Source: Mnemiopsis leidyi (lineage: Eukaryota > Ctenophora > Tentaculata > Lobata > Bolinopsidae). From it: a stretch of DNA of 36,268 nucleotides. Numbering within the stretch: position 1 is the first letter of the stretch; each line of letters opens with the position of its first letter. A model generated the notes under the pieces. That model made no database searches and had not been told where the DNA came from. It saw only the letters and a program-made list of their open reading frames with translations. A program made the translations under genes and the position numbers. The stretch is from the NCBI GenBank assembly GCA_000226015.1, contig JH155605.1, positions 89,442 through 125,709 on the forward strand. The letters are read 5' to 3'. This document shows positions 1 to 11,742 of this stretch, piece by piece.

Positions 1-211
<211 letters not shown>

Positions 212-387
212 AGCATCTAAGTGAGCAAGTCACAAAATAGTTTATTTGGACACAAAAGGAAAAACCACGAAGATAAGGTTTCTACTCTTCGTAATTTATG
301 AAATCTGTAGAGCCTCAATGAATGTTATTGATTTCGAGTGTTGTTATAGTATAAAGCTATAAAGCTTACCAAATATCAATATCTTAC

Positions 388-3300
388 GTGAGAAGGATGT
401 TCTTGATAACTCCCAGCCAGAGTTGGGGTCTCATCGTACTGATAGGGTCAATTAGAGCGACAGCAAAGTCAGGTCCGTACGGGTTCAGGTCTCCCGTTTC
501 CATGGCAAGGGCTCTCCACGTTGCAATGCAGACGAAACAAAGGATGATTGTGTAAGGAAGGCCCGCTGCTACACTAGCGGTCTGGGATATTATATATATG
601 AGACATATGATAAACGGGATATTATATATCAGAAATTTGCGGGAATTTAGTTAAACAGGTTTATATCTAATGTGCTTCGATCGATTATAGCTAGAAAAAA
701 AATCAAAATTATAGCTATAGAGCAGAAGACCAATGTCGGTGTTTTCTGATCATGCTTTAAAGATTTGATTATGCTCCATTAAGCTTACACCACATCTTAA
801 ACCTGTAGAGCTTTGAGGGAATCTGCTCCGCCAGCGACCAGCAAGGCGGTGGCGGTGGCGCCCTCCACCAGCGCCCAAAACACTCTCTGAGTGACGGGAG
901 GGTCCTCGTCTCCATTAGCTGACATGATGTCAATAACCAGGCTGCCTGATGGGGGAGTTGGAGTTAAGAGCTCTGCTAACTGGGAGCAACTCCTCGCCTG
1001 TCATTTTCAAGATGTACGTGGTTATCATGAAATGTTTCGCATCTACAACTGTTACCTGAATCTGAACTAGTGACAAAGTAGAGGATCAGAGCGACAAGAG
1101 AGATGATACAGAGGAAGGGACCCATGTCTCCGTAAGTTGCCACGTTCGCAAACCACATCTCTTCTCCCGCCAAACAGGATAATCGGGCCATGGTCCTGAG
1201 GGGGGTCTTGTTGTAACTTGTTGTAACGTGTTGTCACTTAAAACATCATTTAGTGTTGTTAGTCGTAATGTTGTAAGATGTGATACTGTTTGTTGTAATA
1301 TTTTAAGTTGTTGTAATATTTTAAGTTGTTTTATGTTGGTTGTAACGTAATATTGTAAGTTATAATGGCGTGAGTTGTATTCTCACAAGTTATAATGTCC
1401 GATGATGAAATTTCAGAGACCAGTGTCTTATAAAAATATATATAAACTGCTCCTTGTGAAAAAATCCCAGTAAACAGCAACAAACCTGTTTTCGTTAGAA
1501 TGGTATTTCCCAAGCCACCTTATGTTAGAATTGATGTAGTCAAACACATCCCGCGAAGACGGGTTACCAGAAGGGTGAGATGAAATGTAAGCGTCCATCA
1601 GTTTCCAAGAGCAGGCATGACCATCACCTTCACAAGCAACTTGTCCGGTACACAACTTTAACCCGGACTGAGAAACAGTCCAGTCTGCTGTTTCGGCTGC
1701 AAACTGTTTTGAGTGTTAATCCTAAGTTATGAAGTAGGGATATTCATCATCTTACAAAACACTTATTGAAAAGTACCAACTACATTCGCCTACAGACACT
1801 GTCTCTACAACTGAGAAGTTCTAGTTCCCACCTGCGTGTCGTTCCAAGCAAGAACACCGCTATCCCAGGTAGGACAACACAATCCAGCTCCAGCCGCAGT
1901 TCGCTCTGTCTTTATTCCAGCCCCACCGAATATACACATCCACATGAAGGAGTATGTTATCGGTGCCGTCATTGCTCCTGTAAGGACGCGTGTCGTGTAA
2001 GAGGTCAATAAATAGAAGCTTCAGATTTCTTATGTCCTTCTAGCCTCCCGGTTGTTGTAAGGGCCAGGTAGTGCAGTTTTCAGTGCATGTTATGCTAGAA
2101 ACATATCATAGTCATTGGCCATGGCATAACTTTTAGAACCCTCTTAACCTTTGCATTTGTATCTTAAATTATAAACTGTACATATTATACGTGCGACATT
2201 CACAAAGAATTGTATAATGTAAGAATGTAATCGAAAGTTACGATATTACGCTCGGTTGCGAGAAAATGAATGTTATCACGGGTACGCTATCTTACCACTT
2301 CATAAGAAATGGAAAGAGTATATGTAGTCGACTAGTCGAATTCTTAGATCCAGCCACCTACACTGTCCTCCTTTCAGTGAAACTGTGAATTTGCTAAGAA
2401 AAGTAGAAATGAGTCTCTCTTACTTTAAGTTCATTGTTAAGGTTAATACATATATGTTAACGTAAAAATGACCAGTTAAAATAGTTAAGTCAGTCTCATC
2501 CCTTATTAATCTTCACCAAAACCGGACAAACAGAAACAAACGTTAGACTTACTTTATATGACTGGAATACGATAATACATCCACCTAGGGAAAAATTCAT
2601 GTAAAAGCATGTGTAATTCTTTATCGTCTAAACATCAACCCACCATTAATGAACTGCCTGATAGTTCTGCCCCGAGAGATCTTGGCGATGAACATTCCAA
2701 CAAAAGGAGACCAGGATATCCACCAGCCCCAGTAGAAGATCGTCCAGCCGTCCATCCAGTTGGCGGGACCGTCCCCTTCTCCGTCCTCAAAAGCTCGACC
2801 TTGGGGAAAATTTTATGTTGTAATTGTTAGGATAATTAGTTAATTTAGTTTTGACGTAGAATCTTGGAGATGGCTAGCTGAGCCATACGTCTGTTTTAAA
2901 TTTGAGATCAACCCATTTTAAAATCAGAATGATTTGATTCCTACAGATTTGATTCCTACAATCCTACAATCTTATGATTAATTAAGGAGCGTTTTAAAGA
3001 AGAAAAAATTGACAATTTAGCTACCTCTATCCGCAGCGCCATACGAATTCACGCTCAGCTCGAATGCATCACAGTGGAAACCCAATTGCATTAGCCATTG
3101 AAAGTAAAATCCAACGCTTTGACAAAACACATTCAGTAAATACCTGTCATGTTAAATGCTTATTCTTGAATTTCTTATATTTCTAGGGAAATTCCTACTT
3201 AGTCAACCGGAATCCTTAATAAAGTGGAATTATCCAATCTGCTTAAGAAGATAATAGCAAGATTTTCTTGATCTGAAAAAAAGTGCAGGTGCTAGTTACC

Positions 3301-4737
3301 ATGAATCTTCCAGAAACACGACCATCAGCATTATAACCATACCGAGAGAGAAGCAAATCTCGGAGAGACGTCTAATTCCAACCCCAATACCCGTCACAAC
3401 GGAAGTTGTTGCCACCGCAGTGATGCACCAGATAATGATCACCTGGTTTGTTGTGCTTACTGCTATGTCTTCGTTCAGATAATTCAGTCCTGAAATTTAA
3501 ACATTTTATCGATTTGATTCCTTAGTTTTTACGATCTTTTAACACTTTGACAAAGGTCAAAAAGATTCAGCTGAAGAGTTCTAAAGCCGATTGATAATCG
3601 AGACGCTGTGGCTTTTACCATGAATCATGATAAGCACGCGAAGAGAAATAAGTGAAATCACAAACCATTATTGACTTGCATTGTGCCAAGTCCCAGAGAA
3701 GTGCACACTCCGAAAAGCGTGGTCAGGATGGAGAACACGTCAATTAAATCTCCAATCCAGCCATAAATTCTGTCTCCGATCAGCGGATAAAAACACGATT
3801 TCATCGTCATTGGCATGCCTTTCCTGAAAGACAAAAACCCGAGAATGATAGCCACCATGGCATAGACAACCCAACCGTGTATTCCCCAGTGAAATAGAGT
3901 CAGATTTATGGCCCACTGAGCCACCTCGTTGTCCGTCATGTACTTGTCCCTGGTGTATCGGTTAGGACCCAGATAGTGCCACATGGGCTCAGCCACCCCG
4001 TAGAAGAACAGGCCCACTCCGATGCCGCAAGCGTACAACATGGCGAACCAGGTAGCGTCATTGTACTCGGGTTCCTCGTCGTCTTGACCTTCGGGGTGGG
4101 TTTTCTATCAGAGTGTGTTTTAATCAGGGCAGTTATGATTTCTAAGTATGATTTAAATTTGTGGTGTTATATGGTTAAATGAGGTTACACCATCTAACTT
4201 CTAAATTTTGAGTGTCCACGAAGACTCGACGTATTTTACTGTTTGAAGATTGCTTACCTAACTTCATAGCGCCGTACTTGCTGAAGTAAATAGCGATTAT
4301 AACAAGTGCCCAGATGTCCTGTGATCCAATGTAAAACCATGTAAAAGTCTTCGTTATCCAAGTCTTAGCATCTTCAAATGTGTCAAGCGCGTCTGAAATG
4401 TTGGAAATGTTAAATCCTTAATATCTCTAAGGGGTGAGGTATGTCCATAATTTAAAGCCTGTTGAGAGAGAAAGAGAGAGATGACAGACAGAAACTCTTA
4501 CTCACGTGTTGGCTGCAAAACACACCACACGATAAACGCGATGATAACAACCACACTGAGAATCGTCACGATGGGGTTCAACTTGAGTTTGAAGGGTCCA
4601 CAGTCACACCTGAACCACACGCTCTTGTCCTTGATGACAGCACCCTTCCAGTTAGGGCGAGAAGGCGGTTCCACGTCCGCCGCTTCAGACACAGGTGTCG
4701 GGTAGGTCGGGGGAGGGAAGTCTGGGTTTCCTGGCAT
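388..4737 (-). CDS. BCCT-family (betaine/carnitine/choline) transporter, 11 exons, 3' end possibly off the window
   Basis: Predicted secondary transporter for quaternary-ammonium osmolytes at the plasma membrane. Exons read on the minus strand: 4737-4506, 4392-4258, 4088-3666, 3489-3300, 3143-3025, 2799-2644, 1977-1832, 1703-1519, 1195-1056, 945-803, 581-388. All splice phases agree, giving about 688 residues. Exon 1 has a Pro-rich cytosolic N-terminus and TM1. Exon 3 carries the glycine-rich TM3 motif [15 protein letters not shown] and FHWGIHGW. Exon 6 carries the family signature [10 protein letters not shown] followed by [20 protein letters not shown]. Exons 7-8 add a Cys-rich loop of roughly 80 residues. 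The glycines of GIGVG, which resemble Na+-coupled BetP, hint at Na+ coupling (inference). The first ATG I accept is 4737. The exon stays open upstream to an AG near 4787, so an extra 5' exon is possible. The last exon either stops at TAA 386-384 or splices at a strong GTAAGA donor. Confidence 0.92.
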
Positions 4738-4799
4738 CTTATCAGTCGTGCCGGCTGATAGAGGGCTGTAGTTACTCGTCACGGCTATTGGAATATTAA

Positions 4800-6990
4800 G
4801 GGGTTTTATTGGATTTAGTCCGTTTTAAATATGCAGATCTGTGTAGTAAAATTGTTAGTGCATTGTTAGATGGTGTAGAATTGTTAACAAAGCTAAACGA
4901 TTTAGTGTAACCTCTATTTAGTGTAACCTCTATAAAATGTTGGACAAACTGAACAAATCAATAAATCACTAATCGTCTCAACCAAGTGTGGTAAAAGTAG
5001 ATCCATGGTTTTTCTCTACTACGTCTTGTATGTCCATGATACGATCAATCTGACATAGAGAGATGGAAACAAGAACGCTCGAACGAAAAATTGACTCAGT
5101 TAATGCAAATTGTTTTAACGTGCAATTTCACAGAACTATGGGCGTCATCATAAATGCTCAATAGCTGCTGCAGTAATATGTTAGCATGCAGAAAATATCA
5201 ATGTACAACAAGGCCAGAAAAGTTTAACGATTGCCAAGACTGTGAGGTAATTTAAAAAACTTGTCAATTTAAGAGACGCTGACAGTTGCGCTAATTCGGG
5301 GCACGGCTTAGTAACGTTTTATTCGCTGAACCTTAGAAGCTAGAGGTAGAAACAATTATAAAAGTGCTAGTCCTGTGTACGAAATATTTAAATTACTTTC
5401 ATGTTTAACATGAAGATATGCTGTGTACATAAATGAGTATGTTAAAATTCAACCTGTTTTAAAATTAAATTTTTGCACGTACTCCAGAGCGCTGTTAATA
5501 TCAAAATCCGCTGACTGGCAACGAATATTTTGTCACCTCATTTCAATGGACTGACATGTAGTTCAGGCTTAGTTTCGCCACAGAAATTCCAGTTGTATTG
5601 AGAAAACATAATTTTGACAATTGAAAGTTGGACTCGTACACAAATTTTCGCGGCCATTTTTGTTTATTAGGTTTTAAATTTAAATAGTGCGATTGTTAAG
5701 AAATCAGATATAGCATATCCTCAGCAGGATCCATGAGAGCAGCTGAAATAAATAACTATGAAGTATGAACTTATCAAAGAAACTATCGTCACCTTTATAA
5801 ACAATACATTTTATAGTAGCCTTATCATAACTAATGCGCGTTGAAGAATTTTTTAACCATCTTTATAAATTTATTAATGAATTTAATTTCAAAATTGGGA
5901 ACGTTGGAGGGGAGGGTTCAAAAGGCAATTGGTGAATGTACAATGAAAATTCTTCACAATTGTTCACTATTGTTCACAATTGTTCACCAATCACCATTGG
6001 AACCCCCCCTTGCAGGCTGATACATCATCAATGACGTCATCAATCCATAAAAAGAAGGCAACTTCTCATGCACTATGATGCAAGAAAAACTCGTGATCGT
6101 TCGCGTAGCGTTAACCATAATGTGCATAGAATAAAGGAGGTTGGGATGTTTTATCGCGAAAAATAATGTTAAGCGTTCGTCTTCATGTGGGATGGCATAC
6201 CTGCATAAATTTATCTTACAATTGTAACAGTCCCTTGAAATAGGGTTTTTAACATGCTCAACTTTGGATCAAGAAGCTTTACAAATTACGGAATGTTAAG
6301 TTGGTTCACTAAGGTAATCTGTACGATGAAAATATGAAAAATGAGATCGTCAAAATCGAATATTCTAATCTTTTAATCAATGGTTGTGAAGAATTGTCAT
6401 AATGGTCCTACATCCCGCATGGTAGCTTATATGTGTAGTTGACAATAATAAGATTATAAGATTACTCGCTGTAATTGTAACCGATTAAACAAAGATTTAA
6501 CTGTAGTGCACTGTTAGAAGGCTACAAAAGAAAAAGTAGGCTAATAAAGTCTAATGGTATAAAAACAAAAACTACATAGTGGACTTAACAAGATTCCAAA
6601 CTGTTGTGTAAAAATGGAATTTAAACACCTCATAGCACAACTGCTATTATGTAACCGTGTCTAAATATATGAATTGCAGAATATGTTACGAATTATGGCC
6701 GGGGCACAATCTTAGTCTTGATCCGGTGATATTTCCTTATCTCCTTTAAATTCGCGACAAATTTTTCGGTGTTATCTTCGATAAGCAAATTTAAATAACA
6801 CATTGAAAGATGAGGACATTCGCAAATATTTTCCGAATAAATCTCGTTATTTTGAACCAGTCCACATGAATTGACGGTTTTCTAGGTGGAACTGAACTCA
6901 ATGCTGTGTCACTAAATGTTTTATAGCGATGTTCATATTAGGGCATCCTGTCAGAAACCTGTCCAGAACCCGCCTAATTGTAAATCATTA
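4800..6990. other. Gene-free intergenic stretch
   Basis: No exon-like open stretch with splice signals was found on either strand. It contains one small inverted repeat (5907-6013) and a palindromic CRE-type octamer TGACGTCA at 6032-6039, with no gene start nearby to give the octamer meaning. Confidence 0.6.
5907..6013. repeat. Imperfect inverted repeat with ATTGTTCAC core repeats
   Basis: A G-rich arm (GGAGGGGAGGGTTC, then GGCAATTGGTGA) at the left matches the reverse complement of the arm TCACCAATCACC...GGAACCCCCCC at the right. The loop contains three to four copies of ATTGTTCAC. It resembles a small fold-back element, but I see no clear target-site duplication. Confidence 0.5.
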
Positions 6991-7692
6991 TGACCTCTAA
7001 TACTTCAAGTAGGTTGTCCTTACTTGAATTCTGCTAATCTTTGAATTTCTTAGTGGTTTTATGGAGCAAATAAAAATGATGTCAAGTAAATCAAATAAGA
7101 TTGTAATGCTGAGGTTCCGCCAGAAGAGCTTGACTCGGGGAGCCCATAGAAACTCAAATGCAAAGTACATGGCACTTTTAAAGTTAAAGTATGCACATTC
7201 CCCACCAGACAAAGTATTTACCCCAAAACAAAGTGTTTATGTCACGGTGTGGATACAGGGACTTGGGAATATTATTGCAACTATAATAGTCCTCTACACG
7301 CGGAGCTTCCCCTGAATTCCGAACCAGTTCGTGATTAACGGGTCATTGTGGAAGTTTGTTACTGAAATAATGGAGTATTGTAACGTCGCGTTTAAAAGCA
7401 GGCCTTAAAGGTGACTCTTAAATGCTATCAAGCTTATAAATTGTGAGCTTATCTTAACTTTATTGTAGATGATTGACTGATAGATTAGATTAGAGATAGA
7501 CCGACTTATTATATAGATAGATAGAAATGGTTTCATTTGAACAACTTAAAAGTTAGATATGAACAACTTGAAAGTTAGAAATATCCTGTAAATAGACTAA
7601 GGGCTAAAGAAAAAACTATAAAATTTTTACGTCAAAAAAATTAACTAGCTTTGATAGATGAGGTCCTAAGTCTATGTATAGTGTATTTAACA

Positions 7693-7776
7693 GTTAACAA
7701 TCAGTGCACACCTCTGGGAGTCGAGCTTGCTCGAAATGAGGACCTGAAAAAGGCCCCTCCTTACTTGAAACCACAT
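7693..7776 (+). mobile_element. 5'-truncated SINE copy
   Basis: This stretch repeats almost exactly the 3' body of the full SINE at 32613-32896: CAGTGCACACCTCTGGGAGT, the palindromic TCGAGCTTGCTCGA, GAGGACCTGAAAAAGGCCCC and the terminal TTGAAACCACAT. The tRNA-like head is missing, as expected for 5' truncation by target-primed reverse transcription. Confidence 0.8.
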
Positions 7777-9920
7777 CCTTCGTACTAATCTCATTACAGA
7801 AAACAGAAATTTTGAACACTCAGATTCAATAATAGACAAGATAGATAGTGAGTCAAAAAAAGATGTATGACCATTCTGATCTCTCAAAAATATATTGACA
7901 CGTGGTTCAAAGTAAAACTACTGGCCATTGCTATATGAGACCAAGAATCATGCAATGCATCGATATCCGATAAAGACTTTCCCGCGTGCAGTAAGTTACT
8001 CTTTAAAGATTAAAGGGAGCGATGAATTAAAGATAACTGCAGAATTCCCTAGAATTATTCAAAATTTATCTTGAACTCATTTGTCCAGATGCTACCTAGA
8101 TAGTACCCATATTTAGATAATTAAGTTTCTATGGTTACTAGATCGCATCGTCTCTTTATCGATGCAGTTTTGGAGACACTTAGCCTAAACACCGTGGTTG
8201 ATGAAAATTAATTAACAAGTTATCACTTTCTTGGCAGTCCGATAAGCTAGATGTATTCGGAAAAATTCCTGAAGGCTGATTGTGAGCCTAATTCGCAAAA
8301 TAAAACACGAGCATCAAGACTTAGTAGATTTAAATAGATTTCAAATGATATTTCAATGCAAATATTGCCCGTCGCCACATCGTGCTTAATGAAAACAGAT
8401 CGAACATAAGATCTAAACAGTCGACACATGGGTGAGGAATATGAGGGCATGAGTATGAACCTACTCAATTTCGTATTTCGCACAGCGGAGTTATTGGTCC
8501 TGTTATAGTATTTCTTATTAGCGAAGAGGACTGAAGAGGACTGCCAAAATTATATAGCAATCCCGAAGTAAAAGTTTGCGATATACGGTGCTACACTACT
8601 CTTAGACAAAGATAGGCCTACCTACGCTACACTACTGCAGTTGTAGCCTGCCTAAGATATTCATAACGGAGTGGTAGAAAAGGGTGTAATACGATTTATT
8701 CTACTTCCCTCTGTATTACGGTCTGCGTTGCTATGATGCAATTTACTCGTCTCATTTTCTGATATAACAACACTCTGGTCCCTGACTGAGGAAAAATGGT
8801 CCCCCGCTGCCCCCCCCCCCCCCCCCCCTCCGCTTATAACTCCAACACTCGCAGATTTGGGAATCAGGCACTGCTAGAGAAATAGTGTAGATATCTCTTG
8901 TGTAAACGTGGGTGTTATTTTTATAAGATATGTAGCTAAGGAGACATCAGATAAATCTAGATTGGGGGGAGGGTTAGAGTTCAACTGTCAAAATACTTTA
9001 CTCTATTCGAAGAGCCGTTCCAAATTGAGGGCGAATAAAATGTAAGACAAATCAAGTAACAAGTTAAATGGATTTAAGGATAAAGTATGCAGGAGCAGCT
9101 CTTAAATCCAAAGATTTGACATGTAGAGAATCTGAATCTCTCCCTCACAAGGAAGCTCACTACACCGTGTTGCTTGACGATACAGTTTCTCTTGGATAAA
9201 ACTTTTGAAAGCAATAATGTAAGAGTGTTGTACTTGTTGATATTTATGGCAAGAGAGGTTAATGAACGAAACTCCCGAAAGTCGTCTACTATACTAATCA
9301 ATCGACAAAATAATTTCAACTAGACAATTCTATTGTTCTAAAATGATAAAGTTGCCCCTGCACGGTCTTCTCCCGAAAGAAAGCCCGGCGCCTATGTCCT
9401 TCGACTACTGCAATCGACGAAATAACAAGGATATCATAGAAAATCATGATTCTATCGCCTAGTCGGTTGGAAATTTTACTGCTCGAACTTATCGTAGAAG
9501 GAGACGAATTCTTTCGGGAATCAACCTTTTCTTTAACAATCATGTTTAGTTCAATTGCTCAGCTTGATGTGATAATTTAATTGAGCTTAAACAATCTGGA
9601 TTCAGGAATGAGGAGAAGGTCACCAGAACTTTAGGCGGAACGTACTAGTATTGTGGAATGCGAATTTCGGGTCCGGTCTTGCTGTTTGAAATTAATAAAA
9701 TCAACCTTATAAGTATTTTTCATCCAAGCAATATTTATTCTATAAGTTCATGCTGCTTAATTGTACCTATAGAATGATAGACGTAAACAAGCGTCCACAG
9801 GAAAGGCATTTGCTGAAATACTCTAAGCATAACTGAAATAGTTTAAGGGCAGACAAACTGACAACTCAGCCGCTCTGACAAATTGGTTGACGTCTTCTTG
9901 ATTAATTCATATGAAATGAG
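7777..9920. other. Gene-free intergenic stretch with a 19-base C run
   Basis: Only short AT-rich open frames with no splice context are present. An uninterrupted run of 19 C lies at 8810-8828. Nothing else can be supported. Confidence 0.55.
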
Positions 9921-9929
9921 AATTCAAAA

Positions 9930-11022
9930 AGAGAAATGCCATGAATGAACTGAACCAAATTGTAGAGTGTAAATGTGAGTTTCTGCTATACATATTTTTG
10001 CGTTGATCAAATTGATCACATGCCACGCATCTGGACAGGTGTTGTTCGTAGACGAAGTCCCTAATGGGTCCCAGAGGTATTCACTAATACCTTTAAAAGG
10101 TGGACAAATTTTACCTGCCTCAGTCACGCTTGTAGGCACCCAGCATAGCAGACAAAGACAACAATTCAAACTACACACAAATCAGTAATTAACACTTCAC
10201 AACCACACAGCACGCCACTGTTAGGAAAAGTAAAACGTTCGAGGAAGCCGAGAATATCAAGTGAAGTCTAAATTCCGCAATCAATTAGCGAGAACAAAAA
10301 TAACGCGACTCTAACTCAGTAACTCAGATTGTCTCACAAGTTCTTTTTTCGACAATTCCAACACTCTCGTGGGTCCATGCTGCAGACTGTGGGAAGTTTC
10401 GGCAACTTGGTAAACGGGGCAAGTTTGGGGCATGGTCGGGGTACGGTCCGGGCAAAAAGCATGGTCCGGGCAGGCACCTTGTCTCAACCTTGCCCCGGGC
10501 GTTCACCGTGTTGTCGATGTTTTTAGAAATTCTAACAAGTCTCGCCCAATACAATCACGACTTAATCATGATTCGAATTTCATGTTTCGTGATTGCATGG
10601 ACTATAAAACCAAAACTTATATAATTGTCCTCAATGAACACATCACTATATACGCAGTAAAACCAAAGGTGTGTAAAAAAACTTGACAGCTAGTTCTAGT
10701 ACGGATTTTGACAAATCTGTCGCACATTATTTTAAAAAAAGTTTAAAAATGATATTGTCACCTTAAGGTTTATTCATAATATGTAATTGTAATGTGACTA
10801 GTTTGTGAGTTGTGACTAGTTGTTTTAGTTTGGAATAAAAGCAAGCCGTAGATTTAGCAAACAGCAGCAAAAAGATTTAGCAAACAGCAGCAGAAATGTA
10901 GCTTCAGCAGCAAAAATGTAGCTTCAGCAGCAAAAATGTAGCTTCAGCAGCATAAATGTAGCTTCAGCAGGTAGAACTCGGTTTAACTTACCTTGATGGT
11001 ACCGGGTGTGCTGGTGTACCAT
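9930..11022 (-). CDS. Candidate two-exon gene fragment, unrecognised
   Basis: Two minus-strand pieces are phase compatible. One is a short exon with ATG at 11022-11020 reading MVHQHTRYHQ and ending in an ideal AAG|GTAAGT donor at 10992. The other is an open stretch that begins after a CAG near 10136 and reads GKICPPFKGISEYLWDPLG and onward, ending at a stop near 9924. The second piece has three cysteines and an N-glycosylation-type NNT. The acceptor has a poor pyrimidine tract and the intervening 850 bases contain a GC-rich low-complexity patch. I do not recognise the product, and it may be spurious. Confidence 0.22.
10856..10971. repeat. 20-bp minisatellite (GTAGCTTCAGCAGCAAAAAT)
   Basis: Four near-identical 20-base units lie at 10893-10970, preceded by two diverged AGCAAACAGCAGCA units. 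The array is CAG-rich and has no open frame worth calling. Confidence 0.85.
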
Positions 11023-11039
11023 TTTACTTCTGATGTTAA

Positions 11040-11290
11040 TCAGACGCTACTCTATATAGTACCTAGCTGAGAGAGTGTGTAGTACCTAGCTAAGAGAGTG
11101 TGTAGTACCTCACCTAGATACTATGTAGTATCTAACCTAGAAGCTATATAGGATCTAGCCTAGACAGTAGACACTTTATAGTACCTAACTAAGACACTAT
11201 ATAGTTCCTAACCTAGATACTATATATAACCTAACCTGGGTACAAGACTTTATTTAGTACCTAACCGATACACTACTAATAACTTTATGC
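11040..11290. repeat. Degenerate minisatellite (TAGTACCTAGCTAAGAG type)
   Basis: About nine diverged units of roughly 25-30 bases share GTAGTACCTA(A/G)C followed by an AGA(G/C)ACTATATA-like spacer. Units decay toward the right end. Confidence 0.75.
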
Positions 11291-11582
11291 TAAGACCGAC
11301 AATATGTAGTACTGTATATATTACAAACCTACAACCGTTACATAACGGGCGGATACTTAGTACTTACTGTAAAAACTTATACAAATAGGCCCATTATATT
11401 ATCCAGCTTAACATTTCCATTAGAGCACAAGGGCTTAGCCCATAGCATAGCTTCTTGTAATGTTATAATAGCGTATTATCACCGCTCTGATAGGGCTTAA
11501 TGACTAAGACCACGTGCAAATTTACCATTTCTATATGTCATTCCTCAGCAAAAGCTGACATAAAGTCGTGTCAAATGAAAAC

Positions 11583-11742
11583 GAATAACAAGCGTATTTT
11601 TACAGATGATCAGATGGACGCAGAATAACAAGCCTATTTTTACAGAGGATTAGGTGGACGCAGAATAACAAGCCTATTTTTACAGAGGATTGGGTGGACG
11701 CAGAATAACAAACTTATTTTCACAGATGATCAGATGGACGCA
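11583..11742 (+). repeat. 40-bp tandem repeat (x4) that contains the MCM6 splice acceptor
   Basis: Four 40-base units start at 11583, 11623, 11663 and 11703. Each has the form GAATAACAAGCSTATTTTTACAG followed by AKGATYAGRTGGACGCA. Every unit contains a polypyrimidine tract and CAG, that is, a potential 3' splice site. In units 1-3 the sequence after it runs into GAATAA, a stop in the coding frame. Only the last unit continues into the open MCM6 exon. Confidence 0.9.

Noticed and set aside
4462-4758. 98-codon plus-strand frame
   Set aside because: Antisense shadow of the first BCCT exon.
4738-4782. BCCT start at 4782
   Set aside because: The codon there is GTG, not ATG. Either ATG 4737 or an upstream exon is used.
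6032-6039. CRE site TGACGTCA
   Set aside because: A single 8-mer with no gene start nearby; chance occurrence is likely.
7061-7315. 84-codon plus-strand open frame
   Set aside because: Basic, low-complexity translation, no splice signals, an overlapping open frame on the other strand and no recognisable family.
9316-9543. 75-codon minus-strand frame with a real ATG and a hydrophobic centre
   Set aside because: Short, in gene-free AT-rich DNA, composition not clearly coding, and no neighbouring exon signals.
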